A DNA stretch of 64,000 bases from Gadus chalcogrammus. Its lineage: Eukaryota > Chordata > Actinopteri > Gadiformes > Gadidae. Shown here one piece after another: positions 30,951 through 43,760 of the stretch. The first letter of the stretch is position 1. Each line of letters opens with the position of its first letter. A model generated the notes under the pieces. That model saw nothing but the letters and a program-made list of their open reading frames with translations, ran no database searches and had not been told where the DNA came from. Made by a program: the position numbers and the translations under genes. The stretch is taken from contig NC_079419.1 of the NCBI RefSeq assembly GCF_026213295.1, positions 23,707,818 through 23,771,817 of the forward strand, read 5' to 3'.

Positions 30951-33400
30951 TAAACATCTCCTAATTGAATTCAATCACAACAACAGCGACAACTTACAAA
31001 CAACAACAACACCTGTCCTAACAATACATTGAGGGCCGTGCCGACGGAAACCAAACTTCAGCTCTGAAGCGTTTCAGCAACTCCCCAATGTATGCCTGTA
31101 GCTTTAGCTCTGCGTGACTTGACAACCACGCACGCACGCACACACAAACATAAACATCCAGGTTCCTCCGGGACAATGTGGGTGTGAGCCAATAACTGTA
31201 AGCCATAATCTGCTCCTGATGAGCCGGCCAGACGGTGCTCCTCACTGCTCCTCTCTCCACCTCCAGCCTGTGTTTCTGGGTTCCTAGCTGATGAAATGCA
31301 TATTAGAAGCCCTTTTGAGGCACTGTACTAGCCAAAAAGCACCAATATAAATACTGTTTATAAATGTCCAGTGTCCTCCAATTTTGGGGATCCACCACGC
31401 CACCTTATCAGGTTGTAACTCATTTATTTTCGTTTTTTTACCAAAGTTATATTCATGAAGGATTAGGGCCTAGGAAGGGTTAAGGTGGTTTAACTGCTAC
31501 AGCTGTGGAGGTAAACGGTATGCTATGCTAGGTGGAGAATTCATTCAGGCACAGCTGCTGATCCAAACAATTACAGGGTCACTTCTGGTCTGCAAAACAA
31601 TCACGCCATGATACATCCCAAAAGGCTCATTGTACAACTTTAAATTCAAGTAGACCTGAACATCAGTATATCCTCCTCCTCAGAGGCTGTGATTCAAAGG
31701 GACAGTGAAGATGGGATTCAGGAGGTGTTATGACAGCGTCCTACTCAGGGCTTTGGACATTGTGGATCAAAACAATTTCCATCTGCCTGGTTGCATGGCC
31801 TAGTAATACAATACATTTTGTCTCTTTACCCAAATGTTTCATTGTGTTTATAAAACTAAAGTGCTTATGTTGTATAAACACAGAGGCTTTATCAGCAGTC
31901 GGTTGGTTCCATTTTCATCAGTTAAACACTGTAATTAGTCATGCTCCAGAGGTTTCCGCCTCGTAGGATGATGCATAAAGTGCTTGCACTTTTGTTTTTC
32001 TGCTCGCAGGTATACTGTGTAGGGAGACGGTCCTTACATAGTATGGTACGGTACAGTATTGTCTTTTTCACACTTGCACAATAATCATCATCAATCCTCA
32101 TTCTGCCTCTTCTCACACAGAGGATAACATCTATGAGCTATGTGCTATTTAGACATTTCTAGTTACCTCGGATACATGTCATTAACCTCTTCATCAGTTG
32201 GCCTCTGGCTTAAGTTTTTGCCCAAAATAACTTCCCCTAAGTGAATGAGTATACATCCACAACTACAAGGGTTATAATACGGTTTCATGGTAACAAAACA
32301 GCAGTGGGATTGAGGAAGTGAAATAAACAATGCAGATGCTGCTAGGTCAAAAGCTAGAGCATAGCATCAATTAACTGAAATACACTCAAAAGATCAAAGG
32401 ACTACCCAAGTCAAGATCTGAGGCCAATGAAGAAAAATAATGCACCTAATACAAATCAATGAAAAAATGACAATACAAACATGAATTGTTTGACACACAA
32501 ACAGGTATAAACAATATCTTGAAAACCATTGCTAAAGTTTGACATTTGGCCCTTCAATTGAAAGGTCAAGTCTAATCTAATAAAAAAAAAACATTGCAAT
32601 TGCACCATATGGCAAAAAAAAAATTTGATAGGCATTTCAACACCTTTCCCTGTTAAACCCTATCTATTATAAACATTGGATGAGGTCCTGACACTTGGAT
32701 ATCTGTTTATGGTGGTTTGAAGTGATCAGATACAGATCACAACGACAACAAAATTGTCATTATCCGTGGTTAAAAAGGTTAAAAAACATCTCGTTTTTCT
32801 TTGTAGCCTCTGATACAGCGAGTTTTGGCACAGAGGGAAATGAGTCCATTTCCAATGATGTATCATCTGTATAACATGACGTGAACAACTTTACTGTGCA
32901 TGTGCACATGCATTTATGAAAGACTAACTCTTATTGTTAAACGCTCATTGTTTAGTATGGGGTTGGATGTCTACCCAGGCCCTTCCAGGCTGAGGTCCAA
33001 ACCCCTGACACTACACTACAAGGTGCTAGCCTCTTCCCCAGGAAAAAGCCATGCATCTCTCATACACACTGCTATCTAATATGGAAGTGCTGCACACCTA
33101 TCTTTCGCCCCACCACCGGCCCAACCAGCCATCAGGGCTCTGCACGGCAATGTGTGTTTATCAGCAGATCGCTTGCTGCACCCTGCAGACACTGGCCGGC
33201 TCCCAACCAATGATTACACTCATAATCACTGCTGGAAATCTGCCGCTATTCCATCTGGCAGTTGGAAAACCCGCTGCCCAACCTGCGCCTGCCAACACCT
33301 GTCAACACCTGTGTGCGAGAGAGAGAGAGAGAGAGAGAGTCACATCCAGATGTTAAGCTCCATTTATCGATTCTAGTATTTCTGGTATCTATTCTAAGAT
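30951..33400. other. Unassigned sequence with a (GA)n microsatellite
   Basis: No gene recognised on either strand. (GA)n lies at 33316-33339. Short frames near 31018-31260 (-) and 33051-33376 (+) have no family I recognise. Confidence 0.4.
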
Positions 33401-33694
33401 GGATAGAAACCAGAAGTGGATCCCACAGGGAGGTACAGTTCCAGGCACTGCTGAACTATAAGAAGAATAAAATAATAAGGGCATTGAAATAATAATCACA
33501 AAACATCAATCAAAACGAATCAGAAACATCAATATTTACAAAGAAGTATGGGATCTACCACACAAATATATACATTTTTATGATCTACTACTTTAGGGCT
33601 CCTTGGTAAAGTAATCTATTAATAAAAGTAATAGATACCCCCTAACACCTAGTATTTTATATACAAGTGGCGCTCGTACACCTACAAGTCACCT

Positions 33695-33907
33695 ATGGCG
33701 TGTGAAAACCGAGGAGTCTTTGCCTCATTGCTAACCTCTCTTGGTAAGATAGGCTTTTTGGCTTTTACGATAATTACTTATTTAATCCTGTTTTACGCTG
33801 AAGAGCTTCGCTGTAATTATCTGTGCCCCGAGATTCAACTAGTTGACGTGATGCTGGTGTTTGTGTGTATCGAAATACACATTTACAATGTGCTCACAAG
33901 CATTTGA
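33695..33907 (+). CDS. 70-codon frame or candidate first exon, duplicated (first copy)
   Basis: Starts MACENRGVFASLLTSLG and continues through a hydrophobic stretch (IGFLAFTIITYLILFY). A splice-donor-like CTTG|GTAAGA falls after LTSL at about 33744, and TTTGTTTCAG at about 33947-33956 resembles an acceptor. It could therefore be a short coding exon rather than a 70-residue membrane protein. I do not recognise the product. An identical copy lies 778 bp downstream. Confidence 0.25.
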   Translation: MACENRGVFASLLTSLGKIGFLAFTIITYLILFYAEELRCNYLCPEIQLVDVMLVFVCIEIHIYNVLTSI

Positions 33908-34472
33908 TGCAGTTTATGAATCAGTTTTTCTTTAAAGTGTGACTGTTTTGTTTCAGTAGACATTTCAGAAGCTGTATTTATGCAATTTACCATCTATGGC
34001 CGGTACAAAATGAAACTCACTTAATTCTGATTTTGGTCAGCTGATAACGTGCCTCCATTATATGGCTGCTCATCCAACCCTGGAAATCATGTCACTTTTG
34101 CTTGCCAAATTCAGATCTTTAACTAAACGCCTCCCTTTATATTTCATTATTGGTATTTCCGTTATTTTGGTTACTTCCGGATAGAAACCAGAAGTGGATC
34201 CCACAGGGAGGTACAGTTCCAGGCACTGCAGAACTATAAGAAGAATAAAATAATAAGGGCATTGAAATAATAATCACAAAACATCAATCAAAACGAATCA
34301 GAAACATCAATATTTACAAAGAAGTATGGGATCTACCACACAAATATATACATTTTTATGATCTACTACTTTAGGGCTCCTTGGTAAAGTAATCTATTAA
34401 TAAAAGTAATAGATACCCCCTAACACCTAGTATTTTATATACAAGTGGCGCTCGTACACCTACAAGTCACCT

Positions 34473-34685
34473 ATGGCGTGTGAAAACCGAGGAGTCTTTG
34501 CCTCATTGCTAACCTCTCTTGGTAAGATAGGCTTTTTGGCTTTTACGATAATTACTTATTTAATCCTGTTTTACGCTGAAGAGCTTCGCTGTAATTATCT
34601 GTGCCCCGAGATTCAACTAGTTGACGTGATGCTGGTGTTTGTGTGTATCGAAATACACATTTACAATGTGCTCACAAGCATTTGA
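34473..34685 (+). CDS. 70-codon frame or candidate first exon, duplicated (second copy)
   Basis: Identical at the protein level to 33695-33907, including the donor-like GTAAGA after LTSL. It lies in the second copy of the tandem duplication. Whether either copy is transcribed cannot be judged from sequence. Confidence 0.25.
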   Translation: MACENRGVFASLLTSLGKIGFLAFTIITYLILFYAEELRCNYLCPEIQLVDVMLVFVCIEIHIYNVLTSI

Positions 34686-34949
34686 TGCAGTTTATGAATC
34701 AGTTTTTCTTTAAAGTGTGACTGTTTTGTTTCAGTAGACATTTCAGAAGCTGTATTTATGCAATTTACCATCTATGGCCGGTACAAAATGAAACTCACTT
34801 AATTCTGATTTTGGTCAGCTGATAACGTGCCTCCATTATATGGCTGCTCATCCAACCCTGGAAATCATGTCACTTTTGCTTGCCAAATTCAGATCTTTAA
34901 CTAAACGCCTCCCTTTATATTTCATTATTGGTATTTCCGTTATTTTGGT

Positions 34950-36689
34950 CCTGTTCACTCACCATATATGTGATGTCCATTCAATTGTTATTATGTTGTT
35001 AATGTAATCCAGTATCTGTTTGATGGTAAGCTTCTTCTTCAAAATATAATTGTATTCAAAACAAAAATAGTAACCTGTTGAATGAATATGATACACATTC
35101 AAGGACAGTCCATGTTTTAGTTTCTACTTGTATAATTATCTTTAGTTCAAAAGCGACTTAATTTATTTCAGTCAACATGCCATAATTTCTGTTTTAAATA
35201 CTTCATTTGAAAGAAGACGTAGGCAATCAAACGGTAATCATGTGGCTGCCAAGTATCAGCGTAACAGTAGAGGTCTCAGTGGTCTTAGTGACCTTTTCTC
35301 ACATTTGGTAGGAAACGATGTATAAGGCACATTTATCCAAAGCACCTTATCTTCAGACACTTGTCATCAAGGAGTAGTAGAAGTAGTCATATTGCTAAAG
35401 GGTGCCAACAGGTTGACTTTAGGCATTAAGGTCTGAACCCAGAACCTAACTTGATGTATACATAGAGTTTTTTAGCTTATCTTAGCCTCATTCATGGAAA
35501 CTAGCCAGATACTTGTAAGAGGTAAGAACAGATTTAATAATGCTGTGCTTGTCCTTTACAATAAATTCTCAACCTTGAAACGGTTATTTTCATTATTAAG
35601 AGAAAGAGAAAGACGCAGTTGTAGTAGTCAAGTCATGCAAATATTTGCATACATATATATATGTGAAGAAAAACGTCATCCCCAATTTATGCCTTGTCTT
35701 TGACCATCATTTTCATGCCTCAATTCGTAAGGCCCCATGGGTTCTGATAAAAGCTGCCCAGGTGGATGGATTGGGTTTAAGATGTACTTAATTGTGTTAG
35801 TCTGGGAACTTATTTAGGATGGCATTTGAAAACAAAGACGAGAAAAATGTGGACAGAACAAAGTGATTCATTTAATTTGTTTATGGAGATTTAAAGCTTG
35901 GGTAGGCAATTCTGGTGTTATGCTACAAATGTCAAGGAAGCATAACCCTCTTTCGTTAATGAGCATCAAAAAGTGTGGCTTGTCAGAGTGAGTGCCCCAC
36001 CTCCACATATTCAGAAACACTGGCATTAGACTGTCAGCCTCCGAGAAGAGTAACCCTCTCTCAGACGCCGCAGTCAACCGCTGCCCAATGCACACAGATC
36101 TCGACACGTCCACACACCACGCTGCCAGTGCCCCTTGATTGTGAAGTTGAAAGGTATACTAAAATGCAGTTTGGCGTCACGGAAAAGACAGTTACCTGCA
36201 TTTGGAGAGGATGGGAACATTCACAAATAAAGTTATGGTCCTATTTCATTAAGATAATAAAATGTTATAGATTTGTCATACAAGAGATATTGCCACGTTT
36301 AAATGTTGTGTTACTTTTATTTCATTCACTGGGTTCACTGCAACTTTTAGTCATATCCTGAGAAATCTACAACCTCTAGATATTGTAAATTAGTAAACCA
36401 ATCATACCCAAAATTTTTCACAAACAACCTTCAACCCTTAATTGTTGTATTATTTACCATTATAAATACTACGCTGTGTTCATATCCACTTCAATCTTTT
36501 TTGCAAAACTTTAAACTGATCCTCCATATGAGTTCAATGAAAAATGTATCTTTGGTAGAGTATTCCTCCCTCTCTCCTGGGGTCCCTCGTTGGGTCAAAG
36601 GTAACAATCATCGTGAGGCAAAGGTAACTCCTTTTTCAATGAGTTCTCCTCCCGATGGTCCAAGTCAAGGAGCCATTCACATTCTACAC
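34950..36689. other. Unassigned sequence with a SINE-like or old repeat fragment
   Basis: No gene recognised. About 35310-35450 contains TTTATCCAAAGCACCTTA and later GAACCCAGAACCT. This resembles a widespread fish interspersed repeat, and a diverged relative lies at about 55110-55255 (TTTTGTCCAAAG and AACCCAGAACCT). No RNA polymerase III boxes could be fixed. Confidence 0.35.
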
Positions 36690-36848
36690 ACCTGAGAGGC
36701 AAAGAGGAGGGGAGAGAGGAAGAGAGGAGAGAGTGAGATGGACAGATTGGGAGAGGAGAGATGGAGGACAGGAAGAAATACAGACTATAATAGGGGGAAA
36801 GAGAGAATGAGAAAGAGAGGGTGCAGGTGAGAGGAGCAGAAAGAGGAG

Positions 36849-36931
<83 letters not shown>
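36690..36931. repeat. GA-rich tract, (AT)n and (GA)n microsatellites
   Basis: Purine-rich GAGAGAGG sequence from 36690, then (AT)n at 36850-36893 directly joined to (GA)n at 36894-36930. Confidence 0.95.
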
Positions 36932-36932
<1 letters not shown>

Positions 36933-39900
36933 GAGATGAGATAGGCGAAAGAGCAGAAGAAAGGATAGAATGATTAAGTGCTTGAAGGAGAGGAGGATAG
37001 TGAGGAAGATGGAAATAACAAGGTGGGGAGGAGGACTTATTGATATATATCAAACTAACATTTGATTTTCCCCAAAGTTGTGGTTATGAAAAAATAGTGT
37101 GTGGGGGCGCTGTCACCAGGATTGTGTCCCTCCGGGCAACGACCCCCTCAGTTGGCGGAGAGAGGATATCTGGCAGCCTTCAACGGGGTTAATGAGACCT
37201 TATGTTGACTAATGGTTCTGACGAGGACGACCTGGACGCCTCCTCACCGCCGCGCCAATTACACAGGCGGGTCACGATAGTGCCGCTGCCCAAGGACGAA
37301 GTCAAACACAGGGAACCCTGTGTTTCACAAACTGAATCTTACAGTGGAGACACAGTGGACGCTGGTCCACTGTAAGGTGTTGAAAAGGATCCCAGAACAG
37401 ACATGAGGACTCAGTGCCACTGGGCCCTCTTGTTTTGTCAAAGTGGAGCTTGCCTTTCTTTTTAATAGGCTTAATATGTCAAAAGGAATATACACACTCT
37501 GAACAATTTTAAACATTATAGCATACTTTGTCGAAGGGAGTCTTGTTCTGCGGTCCTGACATTCTGTTTATAGACTAAAACTTTAGCATATTTGTATCAT
37601 AGCTTTTTAATTTGTTGACTGTGTAATAGTCGGGAGAAATTGTGATTTCTAACACAAATCTTTGTTGAGAGAGAACAAAGAAGAGGTTATATTCTCCAAA
37701 ATGTTCTTTATAACAGAAACAAGCTTGCCAGATTGGACCATTAACTAGGTTCCTAATGTGTTTCAATCGTACCGGTGTGCATTCAAATGAAAAGGCATCC
37801 CGTAATCATAACTAAAAACAAAGATAGAAGCATCGATAACGTTATTCAGTCTTTTCATTGTTCTACTTTGTTTTTCACTACTATTGTCACAACGATGAAG
37901 TGTATTGCAACCAGCTTTCAGTGAAATTTTGAGCAACAAAATAAGGTTTATAGTGCTTTTGAAAAAAGAGTTTTTATTAAAAAACAATATTTACAACATT
38001 TAAACTTCCTCCGCTTTGGTTTCCTCTGCATATAAGACGAGACCGATACACTATGAGTTTCAAAAACAACGTTGACATTTATGATGATAGAAACATTTAT
38101 TTGAAGAACTGCTTCTTTATTCATGTAGCACGACCAAAACGCATGGCAATCTGCAAACCTCCAAACTCATAGAAAAAGGAGCGTAACATCAAACACATAA
38201 CAAACAATACTACATACTCGGGATGCAAGAAATACCCGAAAACTCGGGTATCGTACTACCACGGCGCGCAGAGCACCGCAAAGGCTTTTCAACAACAACA
38301 GAGATGGCTGCTGTAGAACAGTCTGTTGATTCACTATCAGATAGTATTAAACAAACTAAAAGAATAGACAACTGCACTTACAAAAATAATGAAAAAGAAA
38401 GATGTTGTTTCGTTGCTCAGTATTGTGTTGCCCGTTTATTTGCTCTGATTGGTTGTAGGCCTATCCAATGGCGTCGAGAGTTCTTTTGTCTGCGGCCGTT
38501 GGTGACACCCTTTGGAAATGGAGAATGAACGGAGAGGTGGTCTGTTGGTCTGTGTCATATCGCAGTATTTCCAAGCATAAATATGTTATCCAATAAGTTC
38601 AAACCACACAATCTGCTATTGAGAGAAGGGTGTATTATTTCAATACACCGCCAAAGTAGCTGTACGATGCTATAATGTTAGCATCGTGACGTTCCTGGTA
38701 AGCGGGATCATAAGTAACCCTAGTCTCACATCAATATACCATGGAGAAGAATTTATTTTGGACATTATATATCCTTCTTCAAAATGTTAACAAAATACGA
38801 CAAAACGATTTTCCTTTCGAATAGGCCTATAACACATATTTTGCATTGTTTTCATTGTGTTCCTATGTTCAAACAATTGAACAAGACGGCCATGTTCTTC
38901 AGTTTCCAGCCGACCCAGAGCGAGCCGACGTATCGCGCTGACTCTGCTTTGACGAGTGCATAATGTCCGATGTTACCTCCTCTGACATTCTGGGTTGGAA
39001 GGAGGTCGTGGACACTGGCATTTATGAGCTTCACATTATGTTGGCAACATGACCTCCCTTGAGCCTGACGTATTGGTAAGGACAGGAGGAGATACATGTC
39101 GTGCTGTGCTTGTATGTTAAAAATGTGTGCGGAACGTCCAGCGGGCCGCAGGGCTCAGATGGCCTGTATTCAACACGGTTCTAAAATTAAGTGTGTCCTT
39201 TATTGTCAGGCAGTCGATAAAAGTCAGGCACTATTTTGGTATAATTTTTTTAACAATAAGTTCATTATTCTATAAATGTATTTCTATTAATTCTTATATT
39301 CTAAATGTTCTTGCCAAAAGCTGTTATATTAAAATAACATAAATCCTGTTTTTTCAAATCCTTTTTTCTTATTCTTGCGCATATTTACATACCATGTATC
39401 TACTCAAGCTGTGCATGCTACCAATGCTACAGATTATTAACGGCCAACCGACAGCGGCTGCCTTTAGTATGAAAGGGAAACATGAGGCAGGGGGGATAGA
39501 TAGATACGATCATTACATTCTCCTTGTGCCGAGTAGGTTCATATTCATCTCATTGTCGGAGCAATATAATGGAAGACGGGCCAAATAAAAAACAATGCAG
39601 GGAAAACATCTGGGGAGAATTCCCAAGCAATCCTTATGCCCTTCCTCAGTGCCTTGTTTGTGTGTGGTTCCCACCTAAGTGCAAAGAAAAACATACCTGT
39701 TAATGTTAACACCCTTCCCCTGCTGCTAAACCGTAGTCCGGAAGGACAGACAACCCCCCCCCCCCCCCCCCCCTGTTAACGGATGCAGGCTGATGCAACA
39801 GAGCAGCATCAAGTACAATGAGTCTGCCTGGCCACCCTCCTCTGGGCCCGCCACCCGCCACAGGGTCTCTCCACGGCGCCCTCGGCTGTGTGGGGGGTCC
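36932..39900. other. Unassigned sequence, with a poly(C) run
   Basis: No gene recognised. 37090-37300 is a GC-richer island with no clear frame, and 38220-38560 has a 101-codon frame of no known family. A poly(C) of 20 bases lies at 39754-39773. The right part is probably the 3' flank of the opsin gene, which is on the - strand. Confidence 0.4.
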
Positions 39901-39904
39901 TGGG

Positions 39905-40047
39905 GTTAGACGTCTGGATGGGTGTGTGTGTGTTTGATCTTGGAGGGGTTTGGGTGCGATGGGGGTGGGGTGTGTGTGTGTGTGTGTGTGTGTGTCTGTG
40001 TGTGTCTATGTCTGTGAGTCGGTGTGTGCTTGAGGGGGATGGGGTCA
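39905..40047 (-). other. Candidate 3' UTR of opsin with (CA)n
   Basis: Immediately downstream of the opsin stop on the - strand, dominated by a (GT)n tract on the + strand at about 39970-40010. No AATAAA was located with confidence, so UTR extent is unknown. Confidence 0.35.
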
Positions 40048-40275
40048 TCAGCCATCCGCACCTTCGGGCGGCTGGTCTAGGGAGGCCACCATGACGGCCA
40101 TGTTGTGGTCGCCCGCACCGATGCCTTCGGTGACCCAAGTGTTGTTGCCTGCGCCGTTGCCCGCGACGACGGCGCCGGCCCTCACGGCCTTGGTGACCAC
40201 CTTGGAGGTGCTCTTGATGCTGGACCCTCGCTTGGGGGTCTGGCAGCGCAGCAGTGCCTGGAAACACCTGTAGAA
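40048..40275 (-). CDS. tmtops: TMT-type opsin, last coding exon (cytoplasmic tail)
   Basis: The acceptor is a pyrimidine/GT-rich stretch ending CCCCAG before TTCTACAGG at 40275. The exon has 75 codons and ends at TGA (40048-40050). The product starts FYRCFQALLRC, helix 8 with cysteines suitable for palmitoylation. It continues KRGSSIKSTSKVVTKAVR, a Ser/Thr/Lys-rich tail of the kind phosphorylated in opsins. It joins in phase 0 to the exon at 56307-56540, giving NKQ then FYRCF, the typical TMT opsin sequence. Simple repeats lie directly upstream of the acceptor. Paralogue (tmtops 1, 2 or 3) is unresolved. Confidence 0.82.
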   Translation of the reverse strand, partial: FYRCFQALLRCQTPKRGSSIKSTSKVVTKAVRAGAVVAGNGAGNNTWVTEGIGAGDHNMAVMVASLDQPPEGADG

Positions 40276-40280
40276 CTGGG

Positions 40281-40316
40281 GCACGCACACACACAAACAA
40301 ACACAGTATGTGCACA

Positions 40317-40348
<32 letters not shown>

Positions 40349-41010
40349 TATGCACACATGTATACTCAAGAACACATGCACACACAAACCCAAGCATATA
40401 AGAACACATACAATTCCACAAGAAGACACACACGGACACACACACACAATCAAAAAACGAACAAACGCTGCACACAGGACCACACTTATTGACCCATGTT
40501 ACAAGAAGACACACACATAGAGATGAACAACTGTGATGGAGGTTTGTTACCAAGGCCACATGGTTAATTGTGATTAGTTGTATACTATTTATTTATCGTT
40601 ATGAATGTACTCACAACACATTATTAATATTTTCACAATAAGGAAACAAGATAAGATCGTTCATATCTGTTTATTGATCTGTTGCTTTGTTGCAGAGTCG
40701 GGGTATCTGCGATCACAGTCCCTGTAAAGAAATATAATATGAATTGGTGCTCACAAAATGCGATGAGCAGTGATACATATACATGGTGATACAATATCAA
40801 TATGAATAATGATTTGTAATAAAGTGTTTGTCAATTGTTTACTTACCCAGTCTGTTGAGCATTTTTTAAAGTTCCGGGGGGGGAAATACTGGAAGGGACA
40901 GGAGAGGTGAAGAATATTCTGTACTGCAACATGAATAAGATCTACACGCACATGCAAACACACACACACACACATACATACACACTCACACACAGTTGGA
41001 TGCAGACTAA
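40281..41010. repeat. (CA)n-rich stretch and flanks
   Basis: Imperfect CA/CACACAT repeats at 40281-40350, continuing scattered to about 40520, and again at 40958-41000. Between them is AT-rich sequence without a gene. Confidence 0.85.
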
Positions 41011-41610
<600 letters not shown>

Positions 41611-41886
41611 GGAGCTGGTCGTGTTGAGAGTAGTGCGTAATCGTTTTCTGTTTTTTGTGCCAATGTTGGCGTCTTTTTTATTTATTTATTTTCTAACAAG
41701 TAGCTTTCTAAAGGCAAGTGTAACTTTGTCTAAAAAGGTTGCGTTTGACCGGCTTGGCAGCTGCAGTTTTACTGCAAACAAACATTTGGTAGAATGGTCA
41801 CGACAGGTGGTTCCGCAAAGCCCCATCTCGTACTCGCTCCCAGGCATGGCTGAAGGTGCGTGCTGGACGCCTCGGTTACAGTGGAG

Positions 41887-42114
41887 CAGGGGCGATTCTA
41901 GGGAGTGTGGGGGCCCTAGGCAGAGGATTGTTGACGGGGGGGGGGGGGGGTAAGGAGCGATTGTTGACGGGGGGGGGTATGGAGCGATTGTTGACGGGGG
42001 GGGGGGACAGGGGGGAGCGATTTTTTATTTTTTTTTGGCTCTAGGGGGCCCCCTAGTAGTGGCCCGGGGCCCCAAGCAATTGCCTGGTATGCCTAATGGG
42101 ATGCAGCGCCTCTG
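41887..42114. mobile_element. hAT-type non-autonomous element, 228 bp
   Basis: Ends CAGGGGCG and CGCCTCTG, imperfect inverted repeats with the hAT CAG/CTG termini. CAGTGGAG is duplicated exactly at 41879-41886 and 42115-42122. The interior has several GAGCGATTGTTGACGGGG copies and poly(G) runs. Removing it joins ORF1 of the LINE. Confidence 0.93.
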
Positions 42115-42755
42115 CAGTGGAGGATGTTTTTATTGGCAATGTGCGAGGTAATTGGTGGTGGAAAGAAAATCAGATCTGCCTCCCGTATGAATAAAGCCAT
42201 TGTGTTTTTTTTATCGGAAACCGCTTTGGTGGATAAATTGATCGAGGAAGGGCTTGTTATTAAGGACTTATTTGTTTTACCTCTATCGTCCCCTGCCAAT
42301 AGGGTTGTTCTCTCTAATGTACCCCCTTATTTTGAAGATGAGATTTTGGAGAGGATCCTCTCCAGATACGGGAAACAAACGGCACCGATAAGGCCGGTTC
42401 TAGTCGGCTTTAAAAAGCAGACTTTATTTCATGTGGAGAGCTTCAGATTGCAAACGTTCATGATTTTGAGTGAACAGCATCGGGAGCTGGACGTGGCTGT
42501 TAAGCTGACGCAGGGAGGAAAGGACTATGTTATATACATTTCCTCAAACTCCATGAAATGTTTCGCTTGTGGAGAACACAGACATTTCAGGGGATCATGC
42601 CCGGGTACAGAGCAGGGGGGACGGCCTTCTGGGGCCAAGAACACTGCAGGTACAGATGCAGCGACGGCGAGTCTGGGGATCCGGCGCAGGGTGAACGCAT
42701 GCCCGGTCCCGCACCAACACCAACGGTACCTGTTGCGGAGACACCCGGTCCCGCA

Positions 42756-43760
42756 CAGGGACGCGGGAAGTGGGGGTGCTTAGGGTGCTGCAGCACCCCC
42801 CTGGCGGTCCCTGGCTGTAATTTTTTTTTGAGTAGAATTTTATCATACAACATGATTTTTCATGAAATTATTGACATCCACCGTTTTTGTTATATTTATC
42901 ATATTAGCATTTCATTTTATTTAGGACATTGTCTGTGTAGGCTGACGTAGTCTATGACGCACAACGCAGAACAATGCTATGTGCGCGACGGGAAAATTCG
43001 AAAAGTCAAGCTTGTTACAAGTGCAATGTGTCACAGAAAATAAGTATTTTCCGATTCTTTTGGCCCCAAGAAGGCAAAACTTTGCGATGAAAACACCAGC
43101 CGGACATCCAATTCCCTGCATTCCGTATGTGATCTGTTCATAGCTGAATATGGTACTATGCTGATTTTACATAAGCATGTTTGTGTTCAACATCTGTTGT
43201 AGTGCAAAACAACAGGTGTAAAATGTTGCTGGCCATATTAATAGACACGTTGAATGTTATCGTTTTGATTCTGGAATCCCGCACGTAAACTGGTTGGCAA
43301 AAAAAGAGCAAAGACGGACGGTTCACTTGACGGAGAAATCGTCACTTTCCTCATATCAGACAACTCGTAACTCTGGATGAAAATGAAGACTTTCTTTTAC
43401 TGTCACTTTCCTTTGTAAACCGTTAGAAATAACCTCCTGAATCCTTGTTATAACGCTGTGTATAATCCCGGACTGCAACAGCTTGTCGGCATGTTGTTAG
43501 TGTGTGAAATTCAGCACAGTATCAGCCGAGTTGACATTTCCACATTGTTTACTTGCTGACGTTTGTGAATAACAGTGGCTAGTTGGCAGAGTTAGTCTTT
43601 TTACACACCAGAAGAGTGTTTATCAGAGCGGAGCGCTGAATGTGACGTCACCCTTCATCTCGTCTCTGTAAACATTGGATGTTGCGCAGCATTTATTATG
43701 ACGTCATTATATAGACTCTCTCTCAGCACCCCCCACTCGGACTGACTTCCCGCGTCCCTG
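42756..43760. mobile_element. hAT-type non-autonomous element, 1005 bp
   Basis: Inverted ends CAGGGACGCGGGAAGT and ACTTCCCGCGTCCCTG, perfect over 16 bp, with GTCCCGCA duplicated at 42748-42755 and 43761-43768. Just inside are GGGGGTGCTTAGGGTGC and AGCACCCCCCACT, partly complementary. The interior shows no transposase frame. Confidence 0.95.

Larger units (their letters stand above)
33401..34949. repeat. Near-identical direct duplication of about 771 bp
   Basis: 33401-34171 and 34179-34949 are direct copies 778 bp apart, separated by TACTTCC. The only difference I found by eye is CTG against CAG near 33453/34231. Each copy contains the same 70-codon frame. No LTR-like ends or target duplication are evident, so a recent tandem duplication (or an assembly artefact) is the simplest reading. 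Confidence 0.9.

Noticed and set aside
30347..30964. Proline/serine-rich frame of about 200 codons and an opposite Gly/Arg/Glu-rich frame
   Set aside because: Pyrimidine minisatellite composition; no domain and no splice support.
39809..40483. Longer - strand frame and + strand frames across 40091-40401 overlapping the opsin tail exon
   Set aside because: Other-frame shadows of the opsin exon extended through CA repeats.
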